Shown here in pieces: positions 24,270 through 36,159 of a stretch of DNA of 64,000 nucleotides. The translations under genes were made by a program, and so were the position numbers. Location: positions 1-64,000 of the forward strand of contig WACJ01000358.1 in NCBI GenBank assembly GCA_008973525.1, in the 5' to 3' direction. Source of the stretch: Stenopsyche tienmushanensis (taxonomy: Eukaryota; Arthropoda; Insecta; Trichoptera; Stenopsychidae). The first letter of the stretch is position 1; each line of letters starts with the position of its first letter. The notes beneath the pieces are model-generated. The model searched no databases and was not told where the DNA came from. It worked only from the letters and a program-made list of their open reading frames with translations.

Positions 24270-25670
24270 TTTTTAACTAAAAAAACTTTAAAATTTTACA
24301 GTTTGGGTGTTCCGCGCTAAGCTTCGCCTAAAGTGCGGGAGATTTCGTAGGAAATTCATGAAACTCTACTTCTTTCATAAAATTGATATAATTTTTAAAC
24401 CAGCTAATAGATTGAAATGAAATTTTAGGGGTACCTACAAAAGAGCTTACTACACCGATATACGATTTTCAATATGTGGTGCGTGTATCATCGTTATAAA
24501 ATTCAAAAAGTGATTTTTTGATATGAATTATATGTAAAGGCATTGATTAAATAAAAATTATATACGATTGATTATTATGATAGTTCTGATCATCAAAATA
24601 TAGTTTATCGCCATCAAATTTAAACAAAGGGTGCCCTATAAGGGTTCAACGATTTTTCGAGACATAATATATGCGTCAGCATTTATAAATATACCCATCC
24701 AGTTGCACGCGCGCATTGCATCGGACATGCTGCTGTATCTCACGCAACCATCTAATGACTGTTAAATGCAGAATTACTTAAGCAAATTAATTTAAAATTA
24801 CATGTTTGGAAAGCAAAGACCTCGTGTTTATGCGTGTTTTATTTGGGGGGGTGCACAACACCATCATTATTCATCATTACGATAGTGTCTTTTGAATCCA
24901 CCGCCGAATGCTCATTTTTTTTTTGATGCATTGGAGGCATATCATGACGTGAACAAAATTGAAATAGAGTATACATTTTTATGTTGTCATCCTAGTTTGT
25001 TAAAAATGTCTCATTTGGGTGTTAGTAATAGCTTATTTGAAAATACAGCACCTATATTAAGCGCAGAATACATGTCTGAAAATCATAATCCCTAAAGTAA
25101 AAATACAGTGTTTTTTCTATTAAAAACTTGTATATAAGTGATAAAATACTGGCGTTTCAACAAATTAAAAAAAACACACGAATGTTTGCGGTAACCAATC
25201 AATTTTATATGACGGTGCAACAAGGCGTGATCGCGTGACACCCAATATCAAATAACGCTCTGTTGGATATCATTGCTTTATCTCTTTTTGCTGCTTCGTA
25301 TATCAAAAAAATATTGTTACCTTATATTAAAATACGTTTAGATTTATATGTAGTAGATTTATTCTTAATCTCTTATAACCTCATCCTATATATAAACCAC
25401 ATATAATGAGAAATCAATACCCAAATGTCCATCTTTCCCAAGAGAATCATATTGAATAAATACGAGTATAAATTTAAATAATAACGTTATCATAATCAAA
25501 AGTTTATTAATATATTTAATTATTAATAATAAATCTTTATTCAGAAAAATAAAAATGTTACAAGTCTTAGATTACTATCCTTATCTTATTACGATAATAA
25601 ATTATAGTTTTTATATACCAAACTTATACACGTATGCGTTTAATATTGGTATATAAAATATGTTCAGTAC
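24270..25670. other. AT-rich DNA, no recognised gene
   Basis: Frame 24892-25095 (67 codons) has no known motif. No repeats shared with the rest of the window were seen. Confidence 0.5.
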
Positions 25671-25671
25671 A

Positions 25672-26170
25672 ATTTGATTGTTGGTCAAATCAGTGTTTTG
25701 TATATTAATAATTTATTAGAGACCGAAGGAGCACTGCGTCGATTAAAAATAGAGTGCAGCGCCCTCATAGCTGCTAGCCCACGGGCTCAAACCCCCGACA
25801 ATTGCGCTTCTTACTTTTATCTTCTATTCAATGTCATTCGCAAGTATTTAATTTGGAGTTTCCATTCGATGGAACTGAATCCGACAACTAATAGATCAAA
25901 TTGACGAAGTTTCCAACGATTAAAATATTCAAATGCTGCTTTTAGGCCTGGTATAATATGTCATATCGTTGAATCATTTTAATAAGGTAATTTGGAAATA
26001 TTAATTGATATCATTTTATAGATCAGTCCGCCGTGCCAAACAGTGTCGAACGCCTTTTCGATATCGAGTAATACCATACCTATACGTCTCTGCGTCTTAA
26101 TTTTTTTAGAAACATGTTTAATCAGGCTGATTAACTGTTGGACCGTAGAGTGATTCCTATGAATAATAAT
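25672..26170 (-). pseudogene. Jockey/CR1-like LINE reverse transcriptase fragment, internally deleted
   Basis: Reading the minus strand from 26160 downward gives NHSTVQQLISLIKHV, then GMVLLDIEKAFDTVWHGG (about 26025-26085), which is reverse transcriptase motif A with its catalytic aspartate. After about 80 bases of unmatched sequence it continues with FNRWKLR, YLRMTLNRR, then RGLAAMRALHSIFNRRSA and SNKLLIYKTLI (25680-25800). These belong to the C-terminal part of Jockey/CR1-type ORF2 proteins. The segment that should carry motifs B to C, including the FADD or YADD box, is missing, and stops interrupt the later part. It is a short, dead fragment. The plus-strand frame at 25674-25904 is only its shadow. 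Confidence 0.85.
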
Positions 26171-26179
26171 ATTATATTT

Positions 26180-26810
26180 ATACTGAGCTCATCCACTCTA
26201 TTTAGAATATGTTTTTCGAGTTAATTAAATAGTTTGTTCGATTTCAGTTAGTATGGATGAGGTATCATTTGGGCAATGTATAATATTAATGAATTGAATG
26301 CTTTTTCAATACTATTGTGAGATCAAAGCCACAAGATTAAATTTAGAGGTCGTGGACATGTGCAGCGAAGCATCGATAATCAGCTTCGTCCAATCTTGCT
26401 TTGGGTAGGATAAGCAGCACAAATTGAAAGATCTTGTTTATGCTAGGACAATTATATTGACGAAGACCCCGAACGTCTGAGCATGATCAATTAAATAGTG
26501 GAGACTAAATTGTTGGTGGATGGTGCAATTTTATATTATTTTTTTATTATCAATAACATAAGTGATTGCTTGTGATTAGTGTTTTGGTTTTTCGACAAAT
26601 ATGCGAAATTGAGGATTCTCATTTCTCAAGAAATTTAAGAAATCAATGTTTATTGCATAAAATAATTTTTTTTAAAATATTTTAGATAAAAATACAACCG
26701 CTTCCATTTCTAAAGCACTGGATTGGATATGAACGGTTTTTTGCCAAAATGCATTCTGCTTGAATAGTTTTATTAGGGTTCTAGATATGACAAAAAATGT
26801 TGTTTGTACA
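26180..26810. other. Non-coding stretch, possibly more LINE debris
   Basis: The 26200-26300 portion adjoins the LINE fragment and may be its decayed upstream coding part, but I could not read a motif. 26330-26520 is slightly G+C-richer and unrecognised. Confidence 0.4.
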
Positions 26811-26814
26811 AATT

Positions 26815-27190
26815 TCAAACTTTAAACTCTGTTCTTTTATCGGGCCGTGATGTTGCTGGAAGAATGGATGGGAATACAAGGGCGTCGAATAGAAATACTA
26901 TTTTCTCTAAATAACTATTTATTCCATATGAGAGAGGGAGAAGATGAAAGATCTGACTGCGGGAAGGACGTCTTTCCGCAGCCAAGGCTAACCTACGACT
27001 CTTTTTGACCTCCCCCCCTTTCTTGCGCGTTACTACCCAACCGGCAACAACGGTGCACACGCAAGAAGCGATCGGTCGGTATGCAAGCGCAATGTCTCCG
27101 CAGGGTCACAAGAGATAGCGCTGTTAAAATAACACATTGCACCTGAAGAAAGACGGAAGATGTCATTGTTAATCTGGCAAATTAAATCTG
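26815..27190 (-). mobile_element. Family R dispersed repeat, copy 1 (LTR-like)
   Basis: On the minus strand it reads, in order: GCCAGATTAACAATGACATC, a 10-bp inverted pair GGTGCAATGT...GCATTGC-type, TTAACAGCGC, the TTAGCCTTGGCTGCGG word, GGAATAAATAGTTATTTAGAG (with an AATAAA signal), and CCAGCAACATCACGGCCCGAT. The same order recurs at 29880-30265, 38893-39200 and 45300-45690. The polyadenylation signal and a possible TG...CA boundary suggest an LTR, with the following short segment as the start of an internal region, but no primer binding site was recognised. The 81-codon open frame here is conserved with others only because the DNA is. Confidence 0.7.
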
Positions 27191-27194
27191 CTCT

Positions 27195-29290
27195 GCGCAT
27201 CTTAATTGATTATGCCAACATTTTATGATGGTTGAAAGATTATGTAGAATACGATTTAAGTTTAATACAGTCAATCCTCTTATAGCGTCCACTTCGTGTA
27301 CGACAGCGACATGTGTTAATAATTTATTTCAAACGATGGAAATATTTCTTAGTATATTGGATTTTTAAATCAAAAAGAGAACTAAACGAAGCAAACGAGA
27401 ATTCTCATTTTTTGAGAAATAAAAGTCATCAAGAAATCAGTACTCCTAGAAATACTCCTATTTATAGATGTTGGATCATTGAAGTCATTGGGAACGTCAG
27501 ATTAAGTCATGAGTCTTGGAGGAAAAAATACGTCTGCTCTTCATCACTCTTAAACTCGACTAACTCTCAAAAATTTCTTCTTGAATACACAATTAAAAAA
27601 ACGTAAATATTAATAATATATCCATTTTTGACTTTAAATTTAAAACATGCATAATGCGTGTTGAAAATAATCAATATTTGGTATGACATGGTTTTATGAG
27701 GAAAATCCGATTGTAATTTATATGTCATATCAGTTCGGTAGCATTTGATCCATTTCAAGCTTATGCAATATGTCATCTGCGCAATTATCCATAAATGGCA
27801 CTGTGTTAATGCGAATTTGCAGCAAACAAGTGTGATGTTTCATAATGACCGTTGCATGATGATTTGTGTAATAGAGCAGATAATTCTGTGAAATTGACGT
27901 AAAATTTTGTTCTGTGCAATTTGATTTTGGACGAGGTTGACTCAATTGCCGGCATTGGATTCGATGCAATTTATACCAAAGTGGATTCATTAAAGTAACT
28001 TTGGGGGTATTTGGCAGGCAGCTTAGTTGGATGACTTCGAGCTGGTTTTCCAGATCAAACGGGGGAAACGCCTGTGATGCAGTGATTAAATTTATTGCCA
28101 GCCAGCACAGGAAAGTGCAAATTGAACCTTACAAAGTAGAATTATCGCCTTTAAAATTCTTATCCAATTTTCACTTTGTGATGTGACAAATAGCGAGGGA
28201 TGTGCTTCAGATCATTTCTAATGAGTTGGATGCTGCGCGCTGGGCCGAAAATTGATTATCTCGCAGTACGGCAGCATTATAATTCAGGAATCGATCTGGC
28301 AGCAGTTGAATATTCCATTCACGACTATCATCTTGTAACATGTCCTTTTTGAGTCGGCGTTTGTGAATAATGAGCCGAAAGTTTTCGGTTCGAATCCGCT
28401 TCCAGCTATTCAAAATATGATAAATACTGTTGGGCATTATTCACCTCAGTATCTCGGTGCGAGTCTCTTCTCCTGCCATTATGAATCAGGAGTAAGCTAA
28501 TGGAGTGCCAACTTGTATAATGGACCGTATTAAGTGATGTAATATATTTCAAGTAAGAAATCACATTGAGCGGAATAAAGAAAAGATGTCAGTTTTATTG
28601 CTGCTTCATTTTTATATGAAAAAGTCATCAATCTTCCTTTTGTAGAACGTACAAACATGTCATCGTTGTATATAAACATCAACGTTACAAATGTACAAAG
28701 TCGTCGGTGAAACGCCATAACCATGGTTTTATTCCGACTGAAAAAAATTCTATGGTTAATATTTAATCATTTCATGTTATCATACAACGTTTCTTAAATT
28801 CCAACATGACCTATTTGCTATTGGATTTTTTATAAAAGCATATTGTTCCATCTATTGATGCCAGAGAGATTATTCCAATATCACAACAAGTTATTTCAAT
28901 ATGTCTAGGACGCGTTCCATTATACTACTCAAGACAGGCATCTTCATAATCTTGTTAGAAATAATTGTTGAGATACACATACCATACAATATATACTCCA
29001 TAATACGTCTTTCATAGGATGATGTAACATACACTCGATCTTCGTATAACACGACTGTTTGATTTCACGAAAATATCGCGTATTGTATAAAATATGTAAA
29101 ATTATGATCGGCGTCTTAAAAAAGCTATAGAAGTTTAGAAGTTTCATTCGACATACTTTGCTTTTGCAAGGGGGTGAGAATTTATTTAATTCCCGCTTAA
29201 ATTTCAAACTCCTTTCCATCGCATGATTATTTTCTGTAAAAAAAATTGCTCTTATTTATCAGTAAATTCCAAACCTTCATTCATTTTATC
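27195..29290. other. Low-repeat stretch, no recognised gene
   Basis: TACAGTCAATCCTCTTATAG at about 27267 resembles a pogo-like end (compare the inverted motif near 37560-37580). 27760-28490 is a G+C-richer, repeat-free island. Its open frames (27730-27990 minus, 28207-28437 minus and others) show no motif. An isolated GGTTCGAATCC at 28387-28397 matches the tRNA B box but no cloverleaf can be folded around it. Confidence 0.45.
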
Positions 29291-29299
29291 AGATTCAGG

Positions 29300-29728
29300 A
29301 TCAGGGGAGTCTTTTCATATATTGGCCCTATGTCCTAAGAGTCAGTGATGTCAAAATAGATGTTTTTTCTTGAGGGCCCTGACCTGACACCAATGGATTG
29401 CTTTGCCTGGGGACGTCCCCTATTCCGTGGCTCTTACAGTCTCTAGATCTGACACCACTGATTTTTTTTGTCTAGGGACGTGCCAAATATTTAATTTACA
29501 CGACCCACAAAAAATAAAAACATCATAAACATAAAAAGTATTTTCTTAACCTTAACCCTGGTAAACTGGTACCTCTTCAAATTTAACTTAATTTAAATTA
29601 AAAATACATTGCAAAATACATATAAAGTTATTTTGTGCTATTATACTACAGATCAAAATTTTATGACGATTTAAAGGTAAACTTGTAGTGAAAACGAAAA
29701 GTGTAAAACACCCTATATTGTGTAGTGA
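29300..29728 (+). mobile_element. Family X copy with two 65-bp units
   Basis: The left end holds AGGGGAGTCTTTTCATATATT and CCCTATGTCCTAAGAGTCAG, matching the ends at 44820 and 48780. Then come two transposase-derived units (TGACACC at 29385 and 29450, spacing 65), a flank with TTTTGTGCTATTATACTAC and a terminal GTAAAACACCCTATATTG at about 29708. It therefore shows both likely ends of the family in a single copy of about 430 bp. The unit reads SPDLTPLD-like peptides on the plus strand. Confidence 0.7.
29375..29495 (+). repeat. Two-unit 65-bp transposase-derived array
   Basis: The units share CTGACACCA(A/C)TGGATT and GGGACGT(C/G)CCCTATTCCG, and are spaced 65 bp. They have the same sequence class as the arrays at 3.4-7.5 kb, more than 20 kb away, which shows that the unit travels with the element. 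Confidence 0.85.
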
Positions 29729-29779
29729 AAATCATTTCTTAAAATTTCTAGCCTATGTTTTTCTAGCGAAAAAATCTTA

Positions 29780-30265
29780 GGACGACCTTTGTTTTTCAGA
29801 TTACGGTTGATTTTTAGCGTAACGTTGAGGCGGGGGTACTCTGGGCAGAATCTCGGGGTGGTTCCCCGCTCTCACGTGCTCATCGGGATGGCCGCGCTAG
29901 CGCACGGGTCCATTTTTCTGTCGAGCTGTGATGTTGTTGGACGAATGAATGGGAATAGACGAAACGATATTGAAAAGAAAGATTATCTTATCTAAATAAC
30001 TATGTATTCCACACGAGAGAGAAAGAGAGATCTGGCTACAGGAGGGACGACTTCCCGCAGCCAAGGCTAACCGACGACTCTGCCGACTCCTGTCTCCTAC
30101 GCGTCACTCCCCAACCGGCAATGGTGCACGCACAAGAAGCGATCAGTTGGTATGCAGGTGCAATGTCTCCGCAGGGCCACAAGAGATGGCGCTGTTAAAA
30201 TAACATATTGCACCTGAAAAGAGATGGAAGATATCGCTGTTAACAGCGCTACTGCTTGAAGATGG
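29780..30265 (-). mobile_element. Family R dispersed repeat, copy 2, with downstream segment
   Basis: The longest copy. Minus strand from 30262: GTTAACAGCGATATC, the GGTGCAAT inverted pair, TTAACAGCGCCATCTC, GGTTAGCCTTGGCTGCGGG, GGAATACATAGTTATTTAG, CAACAACATCACAGC, and then an extra segment (29780-29930) with GGACCCGTGCGCTAGCGCGG and CCATCCCGATGAGC. That segment can be read as a start codon followed by a short frame with an early stop, which would suit the start of an internal coding region, though the protein is unrecognised. The 'mutated AATAAA' (AATACA) argues for an old copy. Confidence 0.65.
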
Positions 30266-30269
30266 TTAA

Positions 30270-32180
30270 TCGCCCACGATCAAATTATCTGGTTGTAGTT
30301 TTCTATTCAAATTATGAGAGCTTTTTGTAAACTTTATATTATTACGATTCATATATTTTTACTAATAAATGTCTTAATTTTTGCTTTATTTAAATTCAAT
30401 ATTTAAAATCCATTTTATTCTGGCCTTAAGCATATTATCAGAATCTTTAATAAAATTTCAATTAATGTTGCTATTACTTCGAGCATAAATTGTATACATT
30501 TAATATATTGATTGTATTTTCGTGGGAACGTTCGAAATTATCCAAGGTATATAATAAAGTGAAAAAAAACCTGATCTAATTTACAATTTAATGTAATAAA
30601 TTAAACTCATATTGAAGTATTTCTTAGCGAATATTGTTTATTATTACCATAAAGACACCATCTGAAGGTAATGTATTGTATTATATTGAGTTAATTCCGA
30701 TAAAGTTTATTTTGAAAATATGTCCACCGTATAATCCATGAATAAAAGACGGCGAGTGGTAGTAGATTCTGCTTCGATATGTGCAATGCTGGATATCGTT
30801 TCGAGGGTAGCTATCGCTCCGTCCAGAAACCCCAACCCCTTTGTGTGTCTTTAGTGGCAACAATCGTGTATTGACACTCACTTGCCATAGCGAAGAAAAT
30901 ATCCTGTGAGCAAACAATCGCCTCGCATCCTGCCAAATAATCAAATCCCGGTGTGGAATGTTTGCTCACGTACACGTCTCAGTTCACGTTATGCCACCTA
31001 ATGCCACCAAATGCCACTGAGTGCCGTAGCCCCTTGCTGGCACCCCGGAATGTTTGAATTGAAATGTTTCTAAATTTGTTCTCTGCTCGTGTGTGCCCTT
31101 CAGGATGTCTATCACAGAGAACCCATCCATTTGCATAAGAATAGCTATCAGGAAAGGTTTCACTCTATCCCTTCCCACCCGCGCGAAAAACCCCCCGCCG
31201 ACAAATTTCCATGCATGAAAAACATAAATATCGTCTCTAATTATTCATAATATATATTCGCACGAGGGCAATAAAAATTGACCCAAATATTCGTAGTATA
31301 AACGCGTTTTTAGCAATACATTATATATGCAAAAATATGGAAAAATTTCAAATCAAACCATTGCTACGTGATTTTCCGTGACTGGCACGGAAAGAATCCA
31401 TTGACCGTGCGTGAGTAAACAAATAATTCTTTGAAAACGTGTTATTTCCTGTTGCTCACCAATTTCAATAATCGCTTTTGATTTGCTTAATCTACTCGTG
31501 ATGTGCTTAAAAAGAATTTTTCACCATAAAATATTTTTAACACCTTATCGTTATATCGATTATGCGTAATGGGTGGGGTCATGAAATTGATGGTACCTTC
31601 TTATCAACGGTTCAACCTTCTTTTTCCTAAGAAAATCTCATAATTTATAAATGAATTTATTTGATCAAAAATACTGTAATAACTAAAAGTTAAAACATTG
31701 AGATTTTTCAAATAAGATTAGTCAATCGAGTAAAAAATTAATTTAATTAAACCCAAAATTAAATGTATTGCTATAAAATTATTATATATAACAGGGGAAC
31801 CTCTGTTATATTTAAGCCTCTTAACTTCAGCAAAGGGTTTTAAATATAACCGTTGATAAATCTATCGAATTCAACAAGCCATGGAAATTGTATATATTTC
31901 ATAATTTCATCCATAAATGAAAAATAACATTGAATGTATACAACACTATTGAAAGAAGAAACTAATAAAGATTTTCGTAAATATAGCATCTGGGATAGCC
32001 CAAAATTCAAATGAGGATATTATAAATGGAGTCTATGAATTTGTTAAACATTTTACTTTTAAATGCTTAAAAACTTATATAAATAAGAGAATAAATGGTT
32101 GGAGCATTCTCTAAACTTTTTGACCCTTATGAGACAATTTCCAAGTAGTTAATCACTTAAAAAAGGTTCAAAAAACTATT
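30270..32180. other. Non-coding stretch
   Basis: 30740-31200 is a G+C-richer island without recognised coding motifs; it includes a short tandem repeat at 30991-31030. A hairpin-like pair ATATAACAGGGG / CTCTGTTATAT lies at about 31786-31812. No genes were seen. Confidence 0.5.
30991..31030. repeat. Four-unit 10-bp tandem repeat
   Basis: ATGCCACCTA, ATGCCACCAA, ATGCCACTGA and GTGCCGTAGC follow one another without gaps, the units decaying from left to right. It is a small local duplication with no clear role. Confidence 0.75.
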
Positions 32181-32186
32181 TGAATT

Positions 32187-33385
32187 TTAAATGACATCTC
32201 ACTTTATTACGCCAAATTTTTTTTTTATAATTTCATTTTTTGAGAAAGAACATATCTCTGAGAATTTTGTCCAAAATTTTGATCAAGAAATTCGGATTAT
32301 TTCATTACTTTATAGCTAATTCGCAAAATGCGCTCGAAGCAATCACTCCATTCAGATTGCGCCCCAACGGCTCTGAGACCGCTGCAGTCGCAGATTTGCT
32401 CCTATACTTGATTATATTTGTACAAGCATCCTACTGCTTTCAATAAAGAAGTTTAGCAATTATTAAGACCCATTTATGAAGAATTATGGTCCGATGATTT
32501 ACTGGAAAGATTGCTTGGTTTAAATACACAAAATAAAAAAGAGAGTTTCAACGCGTGTGTATGGAATCCAGTACAAAAAACATGTTTCTTGTTTCAAAAA
32601 TATACTGAAAATCGTGACATATATTGCAGTTTGAATTTTAACAAAGGATTTGACCTATTTTAAGAATAAAGGTCGTCATGGAGATCACAATCAGTTCAGA
32701 TGCTTATACCCCTTATCAACCGATGAGCCTCCGAATCTTCTAAAAAGGCTATAACAGCTCGTAGAGGCGCTAAATCAGCATAAAAAGACAATGTTCAGAT
32801 AGCTGAAAGATTGCTTTATGAATTTAGAATCGTTGATTAGTAGTACTTTTCGCTTTTTAATACTTTTTTAGTACTCAAAACATTAAACGCGTTTTTCTCA
32901 AAACGACATTTTTGCACGTGGAGTTGAAAGAATTTCAAAAAACTAAGTCACCGATTGGTCTAAAATTTTATAAATCTATGGCAATTCGCAAAACTAGGTA
33001 TCAAAAAGTTTATTTTATCTTATGTTTTACATTTAGAAAATACCCCCAAAAAAGATGTTTTTTTTTCCAAACTTTTTTCAAATCAGCGCCATTTTGTTAC
33101 TCTTGAACAAAAAGCATCGATTGAGTGTTATATAATTGTGACACTCATACAGATTAAGAATCTTTTAAACTTTTCGTTTCAGGTAAGTCTGAATAAAAAA
33201 TCTAATGAACAATGCGAACTTGCATCTTTTTTGACATGCCATTTTGATGTTTTATAAATGATAATATAATATATTATATAATTGCGAATTTATTTTTTAA
33301 TTATTGTATAGGAATAGCATAATAAATCCCAAAATTATTCATTTTATTATACGGTGTATTTACTATGAAAAAATGTTAAAAACTG
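32187..33385 (+). mobile_element. Family A copy with Mutator-like transposase remnants
   Basis: A damaged left terminus (TTAAATGACATCTCACTT, 32187-32204) precedes the left block, a peptide-like FGLFHYFIANSQNALEAI stretch, the transposase remnants listed separately, and the right block from AACATTAAACGCGTTTTTC to ACGGTGTATTTAC near 33361. The right terminal repeat is not recognisable. This is the most informative copy for the protein the family once encoded. Confidence 0.8.
32460..32840 (+). pseudogene. Mutator-like transposase fragment (family A)
   Basis: From 32466 the frame reads RPIYEELWSDDLLERLLG followed by NTQNKKESFNACVW. The TQN-x-N/K-ES-F/L-N-x-x-x-W signature is characteristic of the Mutator-like transposase domain found in many arthropod and hydrozoan transposon proteins. 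Further on, 32733-32840 reads ESSKKAITARRGAKSA, a stop, then AERLLYEFRIVD and a stop, which corresponds to the basic stretch and the EGLLYGPGI-type C-terminus of the same family. The two parts are in a damaged order with stops between, and the upstream catalytic part is missing. The product would have cut and joined the element's ends; this copy cannot. Confidence 0.85.
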
Positions 33386-33389
33386 CGCC

Positions 33390-34775
33390 CTTAAAAGTAT
33401 TTAAGTATACCATCTCAAAAAAAATATATTAATGTTCATTGAAAACTAAAATTTGACTATAATTGACTATTGTTTAAAAGTCATTTCAAATACATTTGTG
33501 TATTTGATTCTTCACAAACAGCTTTTATGTTTTTACCTACATACTTTTAAGGTTTTATTGTTGCCAAGTGACATATTTCTATAATACTTATTATTGAAAC
33601 CCTAATTTAATATAAAATCGATTTTGGTTCAATAAATTTGATGGAATTAATTTCGCATTAACGGCCTCATATATTTGAAGCGATTTTTTTATTTATCTCA
33701 GAATACTCTTAGACTTTGCTTTTAAGCTTTATTTATTTTCAGAGTCGGGGCATTTTTCCAACGATTATTTAGTAAGTATTTCCTGGGGAATTTTCACAAA
33801 AGCCTCTACATGGAATTGTTTGTGAGTTCTTCCCTTCCTCTCCGGAACGGACCCAGAAATTGAATTTAAGCAAGAAACAATTAAACGTTTGTGGTTACTC
33901 GTAAATCGTTTGCGTGACTTACCTCCTACGAGACGAATTGCGTTTTTCCTCCTTTTTAATAATACTACCTATAAATTAAGAAAGATTTACGAGAAAAGGC
34001 CAAGCATGTTTTGCTACAGGCGCTCGAGTCAAATTAAAAAACACTTTCCCATAATAAAATCACACGGTAACGTATAAACGAGTCGTGGACGAGAAAAAAC
34101 AACTTTGTTATGGCCAAAAATAATAAGAATATTATTGTTCGAAATGATTGTATAAAAAATGCTAATGCCCTTCGACGGGAAATCTCAATCGATTCGATGT
34201 TGTGCGCTTCATTGTATTTTTAACGGACTCCGACAGCAGGATATCAATTTTCGTTCCTTTTTGTATCTTAAGGAATTTTCCGAGTTTCCAAAATGCCCAC
34301 AAAATTTTCTCGGAATTTAATATTTTCCTCTCGCAATCGCTTCGCGCATCAGTCACAAACGTAAATAGCGGGTAGAATTTCGGAAAATACCCCTTCGAAA
34401 TTTGCCCGGGCGCAAATTATTATCTTTATGAAGCCGAAAGACGACCGGAAATCTGGTAGCTATATCAGAAGGTCAATTTCAACTTCGAATATCTCACTAA
34501 TTTGAAGTAAAATAATTGTTCAAGAAATAATGAAAATAAATTTTGACAATCCTGTTTCGGGGGCGTTTTTATGCTTGAAATTAAACCTAATCTCCTGGAA
34601 GCATTCAAATTAACATCAGCAAGATTATTGTTTTTATTATTCAACAAGTAAATTTTTTACCAATAATTTTCTTTTATATCTTTTGAACGAAATGAATATT
34701 GGCAAAATTATCTTATCAAAAAGAATATATTATACTCGAAATATGATATTCTCAACTCTTTGAGTAATGAGTACA
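33390..34775. other. Non-coding stretch
   Basis: 33700-34450 is a G+C-richer island with no recognised coding motif; frames 33889-34077 (+) and 34162-34356 (-) are short. No repeats shared with other parts were seen. Confidence 0.5.
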
Positions 34776-34782
34776 TAAACGT

Positions 34783-34945
34783 AAATACACTTGGGTCGCA
34801 TATAAAAAATTCGCATAAAAAAGACTTGAACTACATTGGACTTGAAAACTGAGGGATAGGTTCCATTATTTTTAAAAACCGCATAACTTCAAATCATTGT
34901 GATAAAATGTACCAAAAATCGCATAAAAAAAGATTATATAAATTA
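34783..34945 (-). mobile_element. M3-type element fragment, left of piggyBac-like MITE
   Basis: It contains ACACTTGGGTCGCATATAAA, GGGATAGGTTCCATTATTTT, AACCGCATAACTTCAAATCA and ACCAAAAATCGCATAAAAAA, the reverse complement of the order at 38557-38757. A second piece with the same GGGATAGGTTCCATTATTTT lies at 35560, after the piggyBac-like element. Confidence 0.65.
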
Positions 34946-34981
34946 AAACCCTAAAAATATATCTTAAAGTTGCTTTATTAA

Positions 34982-35456
34982 CTCTTTGCGGTCAAATGTC
35001 GAGTCTGGCTCGACATTTTGTTTCTACATTTTTTCCCCCCACTCAGATTTAAAATCATGTGATTTTATTTTGCGAATCGTGTTTGGGACATTATTTGGAA
35101 AGGAATATTGCTTTTTATGATATTTCGTAGTGTTTTGCCTACCTGCTAGAGATACAAATGAAAGGGGCTGTTGCCCGGATAAAATCCTGAAACACAGACC
35201 GTGACTAATAATGTGAATGTGATATTAATATGTGAATGATATAATAAATCAATTTCATGTGTATTGTTTATGTTTACGCTAAAAAATGCCCAAATATTGT
35301 GTGCTACCGATAGTGTTTATTTATTTAAATACAAATTTCTTACACTTTGCAACGGTTCTGATAAGTAAGTGGATTTGTACGGATGATAAGTTGCGAACAT
35401 ACAAATATAAGATCTAAGTTTATCACGATTTTAATTTACCTCACTACTCAAAGGGT
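34982..35456. mobile_element. piggyBac-like MITE with TTAA duplication
   Basis: The element is bounded by TTAA at 34978-34981 and 35457-35460. The inner ends are CTCTTTGCGGTC on the left and, inverted, ACCCTTTGAGTAG on the right, close to the CCCTTTG-type ends of insect piggyBac elements. Just inside the left end is a perfect 7-bp palindrome pair, TGTCGAG and CTCGACA around TCTGG (34997-35015), typical of subterminal repeats in this superfamily. About 475 bp with no open frame, so it is non-autonomous. Confidence 0.75.
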
Positions 35457-35484
35457 TTAACAACAAAACAACGGTTAGGCAACA

Positions 35485-35592
35485 ATTTAACCATTATTTT
35501 TTTACGCAGACTATGACTTTTTTATGCGTATTCGCTTAAAAAAAATCTATAGAAAAATGAGGGATAGGTTCCATTATTTTTGAAAATCGCAA
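35485..35592 (-). mobile_element. M3-type element fragment, right of piggyBac-like MITE
   Basis: It carries GACTTTTTTATGCGTATTCG, AGGGATAGGTTCCATTATTT and TTGAAAATCGCA, matching part of the M3 elements at 34783 and 38557. The two fragments may be halves of adjacent insertions rather than one interrupted element, because both repeat the same internal word. Confidence 0.5.
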
Positions 35593-35594
35593 TC

Positions 35595-35712
35595 GAAAAT
35601 CGATGTACGCAAGACACTCTCCGTCTATGCCTCCCATTTATAATCTCTAAACTCAACGTGCAAAAATGTTATTTCTGAATAAATGCAGTTCGATCGCAAA
35701 TACGCGACTGTA
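35595..35712 (-). mobile_element. pogo-like MITE end P, copy 1
   Basis: Minus strand from 35712: TACAGTCGCGTATTTGCGAT, then GTTTAGAGATTATAAATGG, GAGAGTGTCTTGCGTACATCG. The segment at 60640-60775 has the same order on the plus strand. The TACAGTCGCGTATTTGCG terminus resembles pogo/Tigger-type ends (CAGT plus TA target). Only one end is clear. Confidence 0.55.
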
Positions 35713-36159
35713 CTCATGAAAAGGTTAAACTTAAATAAATCACAATTGCTTTTTATTTGGGTAACTCGCATAGGAAAATAAGAGTTTGCAAAATTGTAAT
35801 AAGATTACTGTCACGCAAAATTATCAGTTTTCTAATTTTCTACTTTTCATATTTCATATTAGTCAATACATTTCATATTAGTTAATTTTAATCAGATGGA
35901 GTTAATTTCATCATTTCTAGGAAGAAAGCAAAATTCATGGTAAAAAGGATAAAATTATCAAAATAAAACGTTTTTGGAATTAAAAATTGATTTCGTATTA
36001 ATGAAAAAGTTTAGATGTGTATTGCGATTTTTAAAAAATAAAATACAATTGAATGAATGTGATTATTCATATTTATAACAAATGAGTTTAATTATCTGAA
36101 TATTTAGAGATCGGGAAATAAAAAAAACATGAAATAACTTTGAAAACAGTTCCTATCGA

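Noticed and set aside
28387..28397. GGTTCGAATCC, a perfect tRNA B box match
   Set aside because: No A box at the right distance and no cloverleaf can be folded, so it is taken as chance.
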